64,000 nucleotides of DNA from Pseudonocardiales bacterium (GCA_023252195.1 JAHEXI010000002.1:310001-374000), one strand, 5' to 3'; positions 35,258 to 46,841 are shown, counted from the first letter of the stretch. Program-made: numbers and translations. Notes: a model not told the origin generated them from the letters alone.

Positions 35258-36254
35258 CCGCCGCCGCGACCGGGACTGGTGGGATCTGGAGCTAGCCGCC
35301 GCCGCGGAGCTCGTCGGCCGGGCCAGGGACGTCACATTGGTTGCCCATGTGCAACCCGATGCCGACGCGCTGGGTAGCGCGCTGGCTCTGGGCATGGCAC
35401 TTCGCCAGCGCGGCGCCACGGTGCGGGTCACCTTCGGTGATCCGGGCCAGACCCCGCACTCGCTGCGGGCGCTGGACGTCGCCGATCTCGTCGTGTCGCC
35501 AGACCAGGTGCCGGCGCGGCCGGAGCTGCTCGTCGCCCTGGACACGGCGAGTCGGAGCCGGCTGGGCTGCCTCGCGGACCGGGTGGACACTGCCGGCGCC
35601 GTGCTCGTGATCGACCACCATGCCACCAACGGTGGATTCGGAACCCACCATCTGGTGGATGCCGGGGCGGAGGCTACCGCGGTGCTCGTACTGGAGCTGC
35701 TAGACGAGCTGGAGATACCGCTGGACGAGCCGATCGCGCGTTGCCTTTACGCTGGTCTGGTCACCGACACCAGTTGCTTCCGACGCGCCGACCCTGGAAC
35801 TCACGCGATCGCCGCCCGGCTGCTGGCCGCAGGTGTTGATCCCAACGTCACCACCCGGGAATTGCTGGACAACCATCCCTTCGGCTGGTTGGCCATGCTG
35901 GGGGCGGTCCTCGGTCGGGCCCGATTCGAGCCCGCATCGGCCCAGGGCCTGGGACTGGTGCACACCACGGTGTGGTTGGCCGACACAGCGGGCCTGCGTC
36001 GCGAGGAGGTCGAAGCCGTGGTGGATCTCGTGCGGACCACTTCGGAGGCCGAGGTCGCCGCGGTGGTCAAGGAAGCCGGCCCGGACCGATGGGCGGTGTC
36101 GCTGCGCGCTAAGCAGCGCCTCGATGTCTCCGCCGCCGCGGCCGAGTTCGGCGGTGGCGGCCACCGCCTCGCGGCTGGTTTCGCGGCCGACGGCAGTGCC
36201 GAGGACGTGCTGCACGCGCTGCGCCGCGCCCTGCACCGCGCGCCCCTGGTCTGA
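35250..36254 (+). CDS. nrnA: DHH/DHHA1 phosphoesterase (NrnA-like oligoribonuclease / pAp phosphatase)
   Basis: The 334-residue protein degrades short RNA oligomers and 3'-phosphoadenosine 5'-phosphate or cyclic-dinucleotide products in relatives. DHH motifs are [42 protein letters not shown] and [13 protein letters not shown]; the DHHA1 motif is [17 protein letters not shown] 35250 was chosen for its overlap with rbfA and its position just before the catalytic domain; the longer frame from 35163 lies within rbfA. Confidence 0.94.
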   Translation: MTDRRRDRDWWDLELAAAAELVGRARDVTLVAHVQPDADALGSALALGMALRQRGATVRVTFGDPGQTPHSLRALDVADLVVSPDQVPARPELLVALDTASRSRLGCLADRVDTAGAVLVIDHHATNGGFGTHHLVDAGAEATAVLVLELLDELEIPLDEPIARCLYAGLVTDTSCFRRADPGTHAIAARLLAAGVDPNVTTRELLDNHPFGWLAMLGAVLGRARFEPASAQGLGLVHTTVWLADTAGLRREEVEAVVDLVRTTSEAEVAAVVKEAGPDRWAVSLRAKQRLDVSAAAAEFGGGGHRLAAGFAADGSAEDVLHALRRALHRAPLV

Positions 36255-36377
36255 CCCGGGCACACCGCGCCCGCAACGTCGCGCCGCTGGAGTTCGGTAA
36301 GGTCAGCTGCCCGCCGCGGAAGCGCAAACCGCCACCGTCGCGAAACCGCCACCCCCTCGAAACCGTGGGAGACAGTC

Positions 36378-37571
36378 ATGGGTATCGCGCCAGAATTTCC
36401 GGTGACCGCAACGCGCTACGAGTCGGTGCTGTCGGCCGTCATCGAGCGATCGGTCGGCCCGCAAGCCGCCGAGATCGACCGTACCGGGGCTTTTCCGCGC
36501 GAGGGTGTGCAGGCGCTCGGGGACGCTGGGCTGCTCGGCCTGCTCAGCGCGCCCAATGTCGGGGGCGGTGGCGAGTCACTCGCGGCGGCCGCGCAGGTCA
36601 TCGAGACGGTGGGTGCCAGGTGCGCCTCGACGGCCACAGTGGTGTTGATGCACTATGCGGCGGTCGCCGTCATCGAAGCCCACGGGCCGCAGGACATCCG
36701 TCGCCTGATCGCCCGCGGCGATCATCTGAGCAGCCTGGCATTCTCCGAGGTCGGCTCCCGCAGCCACTTCTGGGCGCCGATGGGCACTGCCAAAGCCGGC
36801 TCAGAAGACGGCTCAGAGGACACTGTCCAACTTGATGCCCGCAAGAGCTGGGTGACCTCGGCTGGGCACGCCGACAGCTACGTGTGGTCGAGCCGGCCGC
36901 TAGCTCACCAGGAAAAGGATGCAGGGGGCGCCATGACCCTGTGGCTGGTACCTAGCAAGGCGGCCGGGTTGCGAGTGGCGGCCAAGTTCGACGGCCTGGG
37001 CCTGCGCGGCAGCGCCTCCAGCCCGGTGTCCGGGGTGAATGTGGTGGTGCCTGCCGACGCCCGGCTAGGCGACGACGGAGCGGGATGGGACATCGCAATG
37101 GCCACCGCATTGCCAACCTTCCTGGTACTCAACGCGGCACTGTCACTGGGCATCATGGAAGCACTGGTCGCCGAAGCCGGCGCACACCTCGCCCGCAGCC
37201 GACTGCAGCATCTCGACCAGACGCTCGCCGAGCAGCCAGTCTCCCGGGCGGCACTAGCCCGGCTGCGCATCCGGACCGACAGCGTTCGGGCGTTCCTGCG
37301 GGACACCCTCGCGGCCCTGAGTACCGAGCGTGACGATGCGGCCCTTCGGGTGCTGGAGGTCAAGGCGGTCGCGGCAGAGGCGGCAGCAGAGGTCGCCGAC
37401 GGGGCGCTGCAGTTGTGCGGCGGCGCCGCGTTTCGCAAGGAGCTCGCCATCGAGCGGTTGTTCCGCGATGCGCTCGCGGCCCGGGTGATGGCGCCCACCA
37501 CCGAGGCGTTGCACGACTTCGTCGGTCGGACCTGCCTAGGGCTGCCGCTGTTCGACGCACCAGGTGAGTGA
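36378..37571 (+). CDS. Acyl-CoA dehydrogenase family protein
   Basis: The 397-residue flavoprotein has the three-part acyl-CoA dehydrogenase fold: an N-terminal helical domain (FPREGVQALGDAGLLGLLSA), a central beta domain (LAFSEVGSRSHFWAP, RKSWVTSAGHADSYVWSSRP, FDGLGLRGSASSPVSGVNVV) and a C-terminal helical domain (VADGALQLCGGAAFRKELAI, ERLFRDALAARVMAPTTEAL). The exact substrate is unknown. It sits between nrnA and truB, where mycobacteria have other genes, and its end overlaps truB by 8 bases. ATG 36378 follows GTGGGAGA. Confidence 0.9.
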   Translation: MGIAPEFPVTATRYESVLSAVIERSVGPQAAEIDRTGAFPREGVQALGDAGLLGLLSAPNVGGGGESLAAAAQVIETVGARCASTATVVLMHYAAVAVIEAHGPQDIRRLIARGDHLSSLAFSEVGSRSHFWAPMGTAKAGSEDGSEDTVQLDARKSWVTSAGHADSYVWSSRPLAHQEKDAGGAMTLWLVPSKAAGLRVAAKFDGLGLRGSASSPVSGVNVVVPADARLGDDGAGWDIAMATALPTFLVLNAALSLGIMEALVAEAGAHLARSRLQHLDQTLAEQPVSRAALARLRIRTDSVRAFLRDTLAALSTERDDAALRVLEVKAVAAEAAAEVADGALQLCGGAAFRKELAIERLFRDALAARVMAPTTEALHDFVGRTCLGLPLFDAPGE

Positions 37572-38490
37572 CGGCGCGGGTAGCGCCGACGACGTCATGA
37601 CTGCCGCGTTGGCGCCCGGTGGCCTGGTGGTGGTGGACAAGCCGGCCGGGATGACGTCGCATGACGTCGTCGCCCGGCTGCGCCGGTTGCTGGGCACCCG
37701 CCGGATCGGGCACGCAGGCACCCTGGACCCGATGGCCACCGGCGTGCTGGTGTGCGGCGTGCAGCGGTCCACCAAGCTGCTGGCGCATCTCCCGCTGGAA
37801 CCGAAGGTCTACCGCGCCACGGTGCGCCTGGGCATGTCCACCAACACCGACGACGCCGACGGTGAGCGCAGCTACGGCGCCGATGCCTCCACGGTGAATG
37901 AGCAGGAGATCCTCTCGGGCATCGCGGATCTGCGCGGCGCGATCGAGCAGGTCCCCAGCACAGTGAGCGCGGTCAAGGTTGCCGGCAAGCGGGCCTATGC
38001 GCTGGCTCGAGCCGGTGAGCAGGTCTTGTTGACCGCCCGTCCGGTGACCGTGTTTCGGTTCGAGCTCGTCGCTCTGCGTCGCGGCGACGCCGTGACCGAC
38101 CTCGACGTGCTGGTGGAATGCAGCGGTGGCACCTACGTCCGGGCGCTGGCCAGGGACCTCGGGGCGGCGCTGGCTGTCGGGGGGCATCTCACCGCGCTGC
38201 GCCGCACTCGGGTGGGCCCCTACGGTGTGGACGTCGCCCGCACGCTGGAGGAACTGGCGGCCCAACCGCGGTTGGGGGCGGAGCTCGACGAAGTGGTGGC
38301 TACCGTGTTCAGCCACCGCACCGTGGACAGCCAGCAGGCCTGGGTATTAGCTCATGGTGGATCGTTGCCAGCGGTCGGGCTGACCGCAACGCACGCCGCG
38401 ATCGACCCGGATGGGCACGCCATCGCGCTGCTCACCGAGCGCGACGGCCAAGCCCGGCCGGTGCTGGTGCTTCGCCCCGCGGGCGACTGA
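37564..38490 (+). CDS. truB: tRNA pseudouridine(55) synthase
   Basis: The 308-residue enzyme makes pseudouridine 55 in the T-loop of tRNAs. It carries VVDKPAGMTSHDVVARLRRL, the catalytic loop RRIGHAGTLDPMATGVLVCG (Asp nucleophile), YRATVRLGMSTNTDDADGE, and a PUA-like C-terminus (ATHAAIDPDGHAIALLTERD). GTG 37564 overlaps the preceding stop; ATG 37597 is an alternative that leaves the domain intact. It is followed by ribF as in many actinobacteria. Confidence 0.95.
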   Translation: MSDGAGSADDVMTAALAPGGLVVVDKPAGMTSHDVVARLRRLLGTRRIGHAGTLDPMATGVLVCGVQRSTKLLAHLPLEPKVYRATVRLGMSTNTDDADGERSYGADASTVNEQEILSGIADLRGAIEQVPSTVSAVKVAGKRAYALARAGEQVLLTARPVTVFRFELVALRRGDAVTDLDVLVECSGGTYVRALARDLGAALAVGGHLTALRRTRVGPYGVDVARTLEELAAQPRLGAELDEVVATVFSHRTVDSQQAWVLAHGGSLPAVGLTATHAAIDPDGHAIALLTERDGQARPVLVLRPAGD

Positions 38491-38526
38491 GTTCGAGTGC
38501 GCCGGTCTGAGTTAACCTCGGTGCTT

Positions 38527-39459
38527 GTGCAGCGCTGGCGCGGAATAGAGGCCATCCCGAACGGATGGGGCCGCAGTGTGGTCACCATCGGGGTCTTCGA
38601 CGGGATGCACCGGGGTCACATCCAACTGGTGGGCCACGCGGTGCGCAGGGCCCGTGAGATGGGTGTTCCCAGCGTAGTGATGACCTTCGACCCGCACCCG
38701 TCGGAGGTGGTCCGGCCCGGCAGTCATCCAGCGCAGCTGACGACCCTTCGCCGCCGGGCTGAGCTGGTCGAACAGCTTGGTGCCGAGGTGTTCCTGGTAC
38801 TGCCCTTCACCGTCGAATTATCTCGGATGCCAGCCGACGAGTTCGTCCACACGGTGCTCGTTGAGCGCCTGCACGTGGCGGAAGTGGTGGTGGGTGACAA
38901 CTTCACTTTCGGGCACAAAGCGGCCGGTGATATCGAGCTGCTGCGGTCTCTGGGCCGGCGATTCGGCTTCACCGCCGAAGGCGTGGGGCTGCTTTCCCAA
39001 GGCGAGCTGACCTTCTCCTCGACCTACATCCGCTCGTGCATCGACGCCGGTGACGTGGTAGCCGCGGGCACCGCCCTGGGCCGCCCGCACCGGGTGGAGG
39101 GGATCGTGGTCCGCGGCGACCAGCGTGGCCGCAGCCTGGGTTACCCGACGGCAAACCTGTCGACCGCACGGTATGCCGCGATCCCCGCCGACGGTGTGTA
39201 CGCGTGCCGTTTCGTGCACCGCTGCCGGGAGCTGGCGGCAGCGGTCTCGATCGGAACGAACCCCACCTTCTCTGGACGCGAACGCCGGGTGGAGGCATTC
39301 GTGCTGGATCTGGACGAAGATTTCTACGGCGAGCGGGTGGCGCTGGACTTCGTCGAGCGGCTGCGCGGCATGTGCCGCTTCGACACCCCCGAAGAGCTCG
39401 TCACCCAGATCGACGACGACGTGGTGCGCACGCGAAAGGCGCTCGACCGGGCCGGTTGA
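38527..39459 (+). CDS. ribF: Bifunctional riboflavin kinase / FAD synthetase
   Basis: RibF converts riboflavin to FMN and then FAD. The N-terminal nucleotidyltransferase domain shows VVTIGVFDGMHRGHIQLVGH, MTFDPHPSEVVRPG, VVVGDNFTFGHKAAGDIELL and FSSTYIRSCIDAGDV. The C-terminal kinase domain shows RGDQRGRSLGYPTANLS and VSIGTNPTFSGRERRVEAFV. Starts at GTG 38497, 38521 and 38527 are possible; 38527 (VQRWRG) matches the usual N-terminus and gives 310 residues. Confidence 0.94.
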   Translation: MQRWRGIEAIPNGWGRSVVTIGVFDGMHRGHIQLVGHAVRRAREMGVPSVVMTFDPHPSEVVRPGSHPAQLTTLRRRAELVEQLGAEVFLVLPFTVELSRMPADEFVHTVLVERLHVAEVVVGDNFTFGHKAAGDIELLRSLGRRFGFTAEGVGLLSQGELTFSSTYIRSCIDAGDVVAAGTALGRPHRVEGIVVRGDQRGRSLGYPTANLSTARYAAIPADGVYACRFVHRCRELAAAVSIGTNPTFSGRERRVEAFVLDLDEDFYGERVALDFVERLRGMCRFDTPEELVTQIDDDVVRTRKALDRAG

Positions 39460-39520
39460 TGCAGGTATCGGGCCGGCTGTGTTCGGGCCGGCTGTATGAG
39501 GGCACGGAAGGGGGAGGCTG

Positions 39521-40093
39521 GTGGATGATCAGCGTGCCGTTGCGCGCAACGTCGCCCGGCAGCGCGAGTGGTATGGGGAGCCGCTCGGCGACCGGGTGCG
39601 CCGACTCGTGGTCGCCTTCAATGTCTCCCAGGCGCAGTTGGCCGAGGTTCTCGGGTTGAGCGCGCCGATGCTCAGCCAGCTGATGAGCGGGCGTCGAGCG
39701 AAGATAGGAAATCCGGCGGTGCTGGCCCGGATGGTGATGCTGGAGCGTCGGGTGCTCACCCCAGCGGTTGCCTCCGGTGATCCCACCGCGATCCGGGCTG
39801 CACTGGAGGAGGTGCGCGACTCCCGGCCCACCGTCAGCCGGCCCACCGTCAGTGGCTCGACGGTCAGCGGGTCCACCGTCAGCTGGTCGACCGGCGGTGA
39901 GTCGATCGGCGGTGCGGAGACACCCCCCGTCGAGAAGGATGGGGACGAGGTGCTCATCCCGGCGCTGCGCGCGGTGGCTGGTTCGGCCGATCTGGCTGCC
40001 GCGGCAGGACTGCTGCAGGACCGGTTCCCGGTGCTTGCCGCATTGCTTCGGCGTGCCGCCGGCTCCGGCCAGGAAAGCGACGTCGAGAGGTGA
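39521..40093 (+). CDS. Helix-turn-helix protein with internal pentapeptide repeats
   Basis: The 190-residue protein has a Cro/XRE-type helix-turn-helix (about 22-70; [40 protein letters not shown]). A flexible linker (about 103-127) is made of five 15-bp repeats, and a C-terminal helical piece ([35 protein letters not shown]) follows. GTG 39521 follows a strong GGGGAGG. It sits between ribF and rpsO and could regulate either side. The upstream gap carries a short direct repeat (TCGGGCCGGCTGT twice near 39467-39494). Confidence 0.85.
   Translation: MDDQRAVARNVARQREWYGEPLGDRVRRLVVAFNVSQAQLAEVLGLSAPMLSQLMSGRRAKIGNPAVLARMVMLERRVLTPAVASGDPTAIRAALEEVRDSRPTVSRPTVSGSTVSGSTVSWSTGGESIGGAETPPVEKDGDEVLIPALRAVAGSADLAAAAGLLQDRFPVLAALLRRAAGSGQESDVER
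39827..39901 (+). repeat. Five 15-bp tandem repeats encoding (P/S)T(V/G)xx
   Basis: Units CCCACCGTCAGCCGG, CCCACCGTCAGTGGC, TCGACGGTCAGCGGG, TCCACCGTCAGCTGG and TCGACCGGCGGTGAG follow without gaps. They encode [20 protein letters not shown] and STGGE inside the helix-turn-helix protein. Because each unit is five codons, copy-number change would alter linker length without shifting the frame. Confidence 0.85.
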
Positions 40094-40202
40094 GCTGGTA
40101 ATCTTCCCAGGGGTCCGGCTGCGGTCCGTGGCGGTCGGTCCAGTGAATCATTCCACGCGATATTCGCGGCCCACACGGTACAAGATGACAGGAGAAGATT
40201 TC

Positions 40203-40472
40203 GTGGCGCTGTCCACTGCACAGAAGAGTGAGATCCTGGCCGAATACGGGCTGCGCGGGGGGGACACCGGGTCCCCGGAGGCGCAGGTCGCCCTGCTGAC
40301 CAAGCGCATCATGGACCTTACCGAGCACCTCAAGCAGCACAAACACGACCATCACTCGCGGCGCGGCCTGCTCCTCATGGTCGGCCGCCGACGCAACTTG
40401 TTGAACTACCTCGCCAAGGTCGACATCGCGCGCTACCGATCCCTGATCGAGCGCCTCGGCCTGCGCCGCTGA
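40203..40472 (+). CDS. rpsO: 30S ribosomal protein S15
   Basis: The 89-residue protein binds the central domain of 16S rRNA. It reads [60 protein letters not shown] and [20 protein letters not shown], complete and of normal length. GTG 40203 is preceded by ACAGGAGA; the longer frame from 39768 is antisense-like in the previous gene. It precedes pnp, and S15 levels are commonly controlled through this leader region. Confidence 0.97.
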   Translation: MALSTAQKSEILAEYGLRGGDTGSPEAQVALLTKRIMDLTEHLKQHKHDHHSRRGLLLMVGRRRNLLNYLAKVDIARYRSLIERLGLRR

Positions 40473-40690
40473 CCCTCAGCTAGCTGACCTGGGCCAGTAC
40501 GAAGTACACAACCACACATCGCGCACGAGCCGCCTCGTCACCGTCGTCGGGACCGTCGTCCGCCGGTCCTCGGTAGTGGCTCCCGGGAGTACGTCACATG
40601 CTCCGGGGGCTTCGATCGAAGACCGGTCCGCCGTCCTCGTTCCCGCGCCGATGGTTTCACCAGCGGTTCGTGTCGCGAGGAGGAGAAGAA
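40473..40690 (+). other. rpsO-pnp intergenic leader
   Basis: About 218 bases separate rpsO from the pnp start. A 12-bp palindrome TCAGCTAGCTGA (40476-40487) follows the rpsO stop at once. The rest is GC-rich with short inverted matches (CCGGTCC and GGACCGT types) that could fold. The end is a strong AGGAGAAG ribosome site. Polynucleotide phosphorylase leaders are often processed and autoregulated; no specific structure was proven here. Confidence 0.35.
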
Positions 40691-42972
40691 TTGACCGACT
40701 CCACTACCACCGCTACCCAGACGGTGCACGAAACGATCGCCTTACTGGACAACGGCGCCTTTGGTACCCGCACTGTGCGCTTCGAAACTGGTCGGCTGGC
40801 CCGGCAAGCCGCCGGCTCCGTCGTCGCCCACCTCGACGATGAGACGATGCTGCTGTCCGCCACCACGGCGTCCAAGCACCCGAAGGACCAGTTCGACTTC
40901 TTCCCGTTGACCGTCGACGTCGAGGAGCGGATGTACGCCGCCGGGCGCATCCCCGGCTCCTTCTTCCGCAGGGAAGGCCGTCCGTCCACCGACGCGATCC
41001 TCACCTGCCGGCTGATCGACCGCCCGCTGCGACCCTGCTTCGTCGACGGCCTGCGCAACGAGGTCCAGGTCGTCGTCACCGTGCTCAGCCTCAACCCGGC
41101 TGACCCCTACGACGTGCTCGCAATCAATGCCGCATCAGCGTCCACCCAGCTGTCTGGGCTGCCGTTCTCCGGTCCGATCGGCGCTACCCGGGTCGCCCTG
41201 GTCAGCCAGGACGAAGGCGGCAGCCAGTGGGTCGCCTTCCCGACGCATGAGCAGATCGGCCGGTCGGTATTCGACATGGTCGTCGCGGGTCGGGTCGTCG
41301 GCGACGGCGCCACCAGCGACGTGGCGATCATGATGGTCGAGGCCGAGGCCACCGATGTCACCATCGAGCTGATCGCCGGTGGTGCCCAGGCCCCGACGGA
41401 GGAGGTGGTGGCCGCCGGGCTGGAGGCCGCCAAGCCCTTCATTCGCACCCTGTGCCAGGCCCAGCAGGAGCTGGCCGCGGCGGCCGGCAGCCCGGAGCTG
41501 GAGTTTCCCACCTTCCCCGCTTACCAGCCCGACGTCCTGGACGCCGTCCGCGAGGTAGTGGCCGACGAGCTGGCGCACGCGCTGGTCATCGCAGCCAAGC
41601 AGGAGCGGGAGAGCCGGCTCGACGAGCTCAAGGCCGGCGCTCTGGAGCGGTTGGGGGAGCGCTTCGCGGGCCGGGAGAAGGAGATCGGCGCCGCGTTCCG
41701 AGCCCTGACCAAGGCAGCGGTACGCCAGCGCATCCTGCGCGACAAGGTGCGCATTGACGGCCGGGGTATCACCGATATCCGGCCGCTGTCGGCTGAGGTC
41801 GAGTTGATTCCTCGGGCGCACGGATCGGCGCTGTTCGAACGCGGCGAGACCCAGATCCTCGGCGTCACCACGCTGAACATGCTGCGCATGGAACAGCAGA
41901 TCGACTCGCTGGGTCCGGAGACCACCAAGCGTTACCTGCACCACTACAACTTCCCGCCGTACTCCACCGGCGAGACCGGCCGGGTGGGCTCGCCCAAGCG
42001 ACGAGAGATCGGTCACGGTGCGCTGGCTGAGCGAGCGCTGATGCCGGTGCTGCCCAGCCGTGCGGAGTTCCCCTATGCGATTCGTCAGGTCTCCGAGGCG
42101 CTGAGCTCCAACGGCTCCACCTCGATGGGCTCGGTATGCGCGTCGACGATGTCGCTGTTCAACGCGGGAGTGCCGCTCAAGGCTCCGGTGGCTGGTATCG
42201 CGATGGGTCTGGTGTCAGGTGAAGTCGATGGCCAGACCGCTTTCGTCGCGCTCACCGACATTCTGGGCGCCGAGGATGCCTTCGGCGATATGGACTTCAA
42301 GGTCGCCGGCACCAGCGCGTTCGTCACCGCATTGCAGCTCGATACCAAGCTGGTCGGGATCCCGTCGGAGGTGCTGGCCGGGGCACTGTCGCAGGCTCGA
42401 GACGCCCGGTTGACCATTCTTGACGTGATGGCCCAGGCCATCGACGGGCCGGACGAGATGAGCCCGTTCGCCCCGCGGGTCACCGCGATCAAGATCCCGG
42501 TCGACAAGATCGGTGAGGTGATCGGCCCGAAGGGCAAGATGATCAACTCGATCACCGAGGAGACCGGTGCGGACATCTCCATCGAAGACGACGGCACGAT
42601 CTACGTCGGCGCCAGCGACGGCCCCTCCGCGGAGGCCGCCATCGACCGGATCAATGCGATCGCCAACCCGCAGCTGCCCAAGGTGGGGGAGCGTTTCCTC
42701 GGGACTGTGGTGAAGACCGCAGCCTTCGGCGCGTTCGTCTCGCTGGTACCCGGCAAGGATGGGCTGGTGCACATCTCCAAGCTGGGCAACGGTAAGCGCA
42801 TCGCCAAGGTCGAGGACGTGGTGAAGGTCGGCGACAAGCTGCGCGTGGAGGTGGCGGACATCGACAACCGCGGCAAGATCAGCCTGGTGCCGGTGAGCGA
42901 GAACGATGCTGCCAACGCCGCAGCTTCTGGTGCCGGACCCGCCACGGACACCGCTGAGGTCCCGGCCGGCAC

Positions 42973-42976
<4 letters not shown>
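40691..42976 (+). CDS. pnp: Polynucleotide phosphorylase (guanosine pentaphosphate synthetase type)
   Basis: The 761-residue 3'-5' exoribonuclease and polymerase has two RNase PH domains ([60 protein letters not shown]), a KH domain ([20 protein letters not shown]) and an S1 domain ([20 protein letters not shown]). TTG 40691 was chosen for the strong AGGAGAAG just upstream and an N-terminus ([20 protein letters not shown]) like other actinobacterial enzymes. Its stop overlaps the next GTG. Confidence 0.96.
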
Positions 42977-45098
<2,122 letters not shown>

Positions 45099-45114
45099 CC
45101 GCTCCCTCCCCGAC

Positions 45115-45219
45115 CGCCATTCGGATCCGAATCGCGGTTCCCGCTCGCGTGGAAAGCGCCATTAGGAGCCGAATTGCGACGCTGGCCGCTTGTGGACCGC
45201 TATTCGGAGCCGAATAGCG
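45115..45219. repeat. Three 22-bp palindromes, left flank of the DUF559 gene
   Basis: Copies at 45115-45136, 45157-45178 and 45198-45219 share the core ATTCGGAGCCGAAT with variants (ATTCGGATCCGAAT, ATTAGGAGCCGAAT) inside CGC-N-core-N-GCG. The third has perfect 10-bp arms and ends 1 bp from the DUF559 stop codon. Starts are 42 and 41 bp apart, leaving 19-20 bp between units. Two more copies lie on the other side of the gene. Confidence 0.85.
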
Positions 45220-45220
45220 T

Positions 45221-46123
45221 TTACGGCAACGCGCGTCGGGTGAGGGCGGCGCGGACGGTGCGGACCATGCGGGCGGGATCGTTGAGCAGTTGGGCGGTGA
45301 CGAATACGATCTCCCAGCCTGCGGCTTGCACGCGGTTGAGCCGATCCCGGTCCCGATTGAGCGCCCACAGCTCGCCGTCCCGCCAGGAGCCGTCGTATTC
45401 CACCGCGACTTTGTGCTCTGGGAAAGCCAGGTCGGCGCGTGCAAGCCGGCCGCTGCCGTCCTCGATCCAGTACTGCGGCACGGGGTGTAGACCGTCGAGC
45501 ACAAGCCACACCCGGACCCGCGATTCCGGCCGGGATTCCGCCCTTGCATCGGCAAGCTCGATGGCGCGACGAGCCAGCACGATGCCCTTGTCCGAGCGTC
45601 CCTCGATCATCCTGGCGACCCGCGGTAATGCGACCAAACCGGCTCGCAGTACGGCATCGAGGTCGGCGACGGCATCTGGCAGCGGCCGGTCGAGCAACAG
45701 GTCGAGGGTCGTCCGCAGCGGGGTTGCGACGGCGACCTCGGACCATGGTGTGCACTCGTGAGGTCGGACGACGGTTCGCCGCACGTTCAGCCCAGCGCGC
45801 CGGGCGATGCGGGTGCCGTCCGGGGCCACGACCTGGACGCAATCTTCTGCGCGGGCCAGCTGCACACCCCACAGGCCGGCCGCCGACTTACCGGTGATCA
45901 CCGTCCCAGGTGGCAGCGCGAGTGCCGCGGCTGCGCAGCGCAAATCGTGCGACATAGGTTCGCTGCGTAGTGCGTATACGCCCTGGAACAGCCGCCGCAC
46001 CGTCGATCCGCGCAACTGGCTGCGGGTCAGCGCGCCCGCGACGACCGCGTCAGTGCCCTTGAAAACCGGTGCGGGCTGCTTGAGTTTGATCTCTCTGCCC
46101 ATAGCCGGCAACTGTGCCGCCAT
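45221..46123 (-). CDS. AbiEi-like / DUF559 (Vsr-fold endonuclease-like) protein
   Basis: The 300-residue protein has an N-terminal winged-helix region like AbiEi antitoxins (about 25-60; ALTRSQLRGSTVRRLFQGVY). A middle helical region (GKSAAGLWGVQLARAEDCVQ, TTLDLLLDRPLPDAVADLDA) follows, then a C-terminal DUF559 domain of the Vsr/restriction-endonuclease-like fold (about 215-290; LARADLAFPEHKVAVEYDGS, WRDGELWALNRDRDRLNRVQ, GWEIVFVTAQLL). Asp/Glu/Lys residues in DLAFPEHKVAVEYDG fit a nuclease core. No antitoxin or toxin partner is adjacent; instead five palindromes bracket the gene. Function is unknown. Confidence 0.85.
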   Translation of the reverse strand: MAAQLPAMGREIKLKQPAPVFKGTDAVVAGALTRSQLRGSTVRRLFQGVYALRSEPMSHDLRCAAAALALPPGTVITGKSAAGLWGVQLARAEDCVQVVAPDGTRIARRAGLNVRRTVVRPHECTPWSEVAVATPLRTTLDLLLDRPLPDAVADLDAVLRAGLVALPRVARMIEGRSDKGIVLARRAIELADARAESRPESRVRVWLVLDGLHPVPQYWIEDGSGRLARADLAFPEHKVAVEYDGSWRDGELWALNRDRDRLNRVQAAGWEIVFVTAQLLNDPARMVRTVRAALTRRALP

Positions 46124-46163
46124 CCGCCGAATCGATCAAACGCCCATCCACAGGCAGGCCGAG

Positions 46164-46172
46164 TTATCCACA
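46164..46172 (+). promoter_or_regulatory. DnaA-box-like site upstream of the DUF559 gene
   Basis: TTATCCACA, a perfect match to the DnaA-box consensus, lies 40 bp upstream of the DUF559 start, with a second weaker CATCCACAGG at 46145-46154. A lone box may bind DnaA as a regulator; it does not make an origin. It is also possible that the match is coincidental. Confidence 0.4.
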
Positions 46173-46189
46173 GCACGGTCGGGCCACTC

Positions 46190-46253
46190 CGTCATTCGGC
46201 TCCGAATGGCGACGGCCGGGGTGCTGTCGATCGCTATTCGGCTCCGAATGGCG
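46190..46253. repeat. Two 22-bp palindromes, right flank of the DUF559 gene
   Basis: Copies at 46190-46211 and 46232-46253 share the core ATTCGGCTCCGAAT and start 42 bp apart, the same period as the three copies at 45115-45219. Together the five units bracket the DUF559 gene on both sides. Confidence 0.85.
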
Positions 46254-46277
46254 GTCGGTGGAGCGGGCGGGAGCGAG

Positions 46278-46841
46278 TTAGGTGAGTACGAGGTCTAGGG
46301 GGCCGGTTAGGCGGATCTCGCGGAGCGCGCGGCCGGCGGCGTCGAGGGTGCGGATGGTGCCGTCGGGGTTCCAGCCGGCGCGCCGGTAGAAGCTCAGCGA
46401 GGCCGGGTCCTCGGCGGGCACCCAGGCGATTCCCCGAGTAGCTCCGGCGTCGCGTAGCGCCGCCGCGACGGCAGCGAGCAAGCGGCCGCCGTGGCCTCGG
46501 CGTCCCCACCTGGGCTCTACCAGCAGGGTGCTCATCAGCACGGTCCGTGCCGCGTCAGGCGGCAAAGTGCCATCGGCAGCGGCCACGTCCTCCTCGGGCG
46601 CCGGACCGGCCACCACGAATCCGACCGGATCGTCGCCTTCGGTGGCGATCAACACCGTGGCTCCGCCTTCGAGCGTATCGGCCCAGACTTCTCGCAGGTG
46701 CGGTGCATCCAGCTCGTCGAGGGTGCCGGGCGGCAACAGCTCGGAGTAAGCGGCGCGCCAGGTGGCGGCGTGCAGCGCGGCCAAGATGGGAACGTCCTCA
46801 GATGTCGCCGCGCGCACCCGAGCCACTGCCATGCCGCTCAC
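46278..46841 (-). CDS. GNAT-family N-acetyltransferase
   Basis: The 187-residue single-domain acetyltransferase shows ARVRAATSEDVPILAALHAA, TWRAAYSELLPPGTLDEL, VLIATEGDDPVGFVVAGPAP, the acetyl-CoA loop LVEPRWGRRGHGGRLLAAVA and the C-terminal LSFYRRAGWNPDGTIRTLDA. The substrate is unknown. It is transcribed away from the YcaQ-like gene with about 60 bp between starts. ATG 46841 is the first start; ATG 46832 (MAVARVRA) is an alternative. Confidence 0.88.
   Translation of the reverse strand: MSGMAVARVRAATSEDVPILAALHAATWRAAYSELLPPGTLDELDAPHLREVWADTLEGGATVLIATEGDDPVGFVVAGPAPEEDVAAADGTLPPDAARTVLMSTLLVEPRWGRRGHGGRLLAAVAAALRDAGATRGIAWVPAEDPASLSFYRRAGWNPDGTIRTLDAAGRALREIRLTGPLDLVLT

Noticed and set aside
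45115-45219. CRISPR array
   Set aside because: Repeats are short perfect palindromes with 19-20 bp intervals, only three units on this side, and no cas genes; a REP-like array fits better.
46164-46172. Replication origin
   Set aside because: One consensus box, no AT-rich unwinding region and no dnaA, dnaN or parAB genes nearby.
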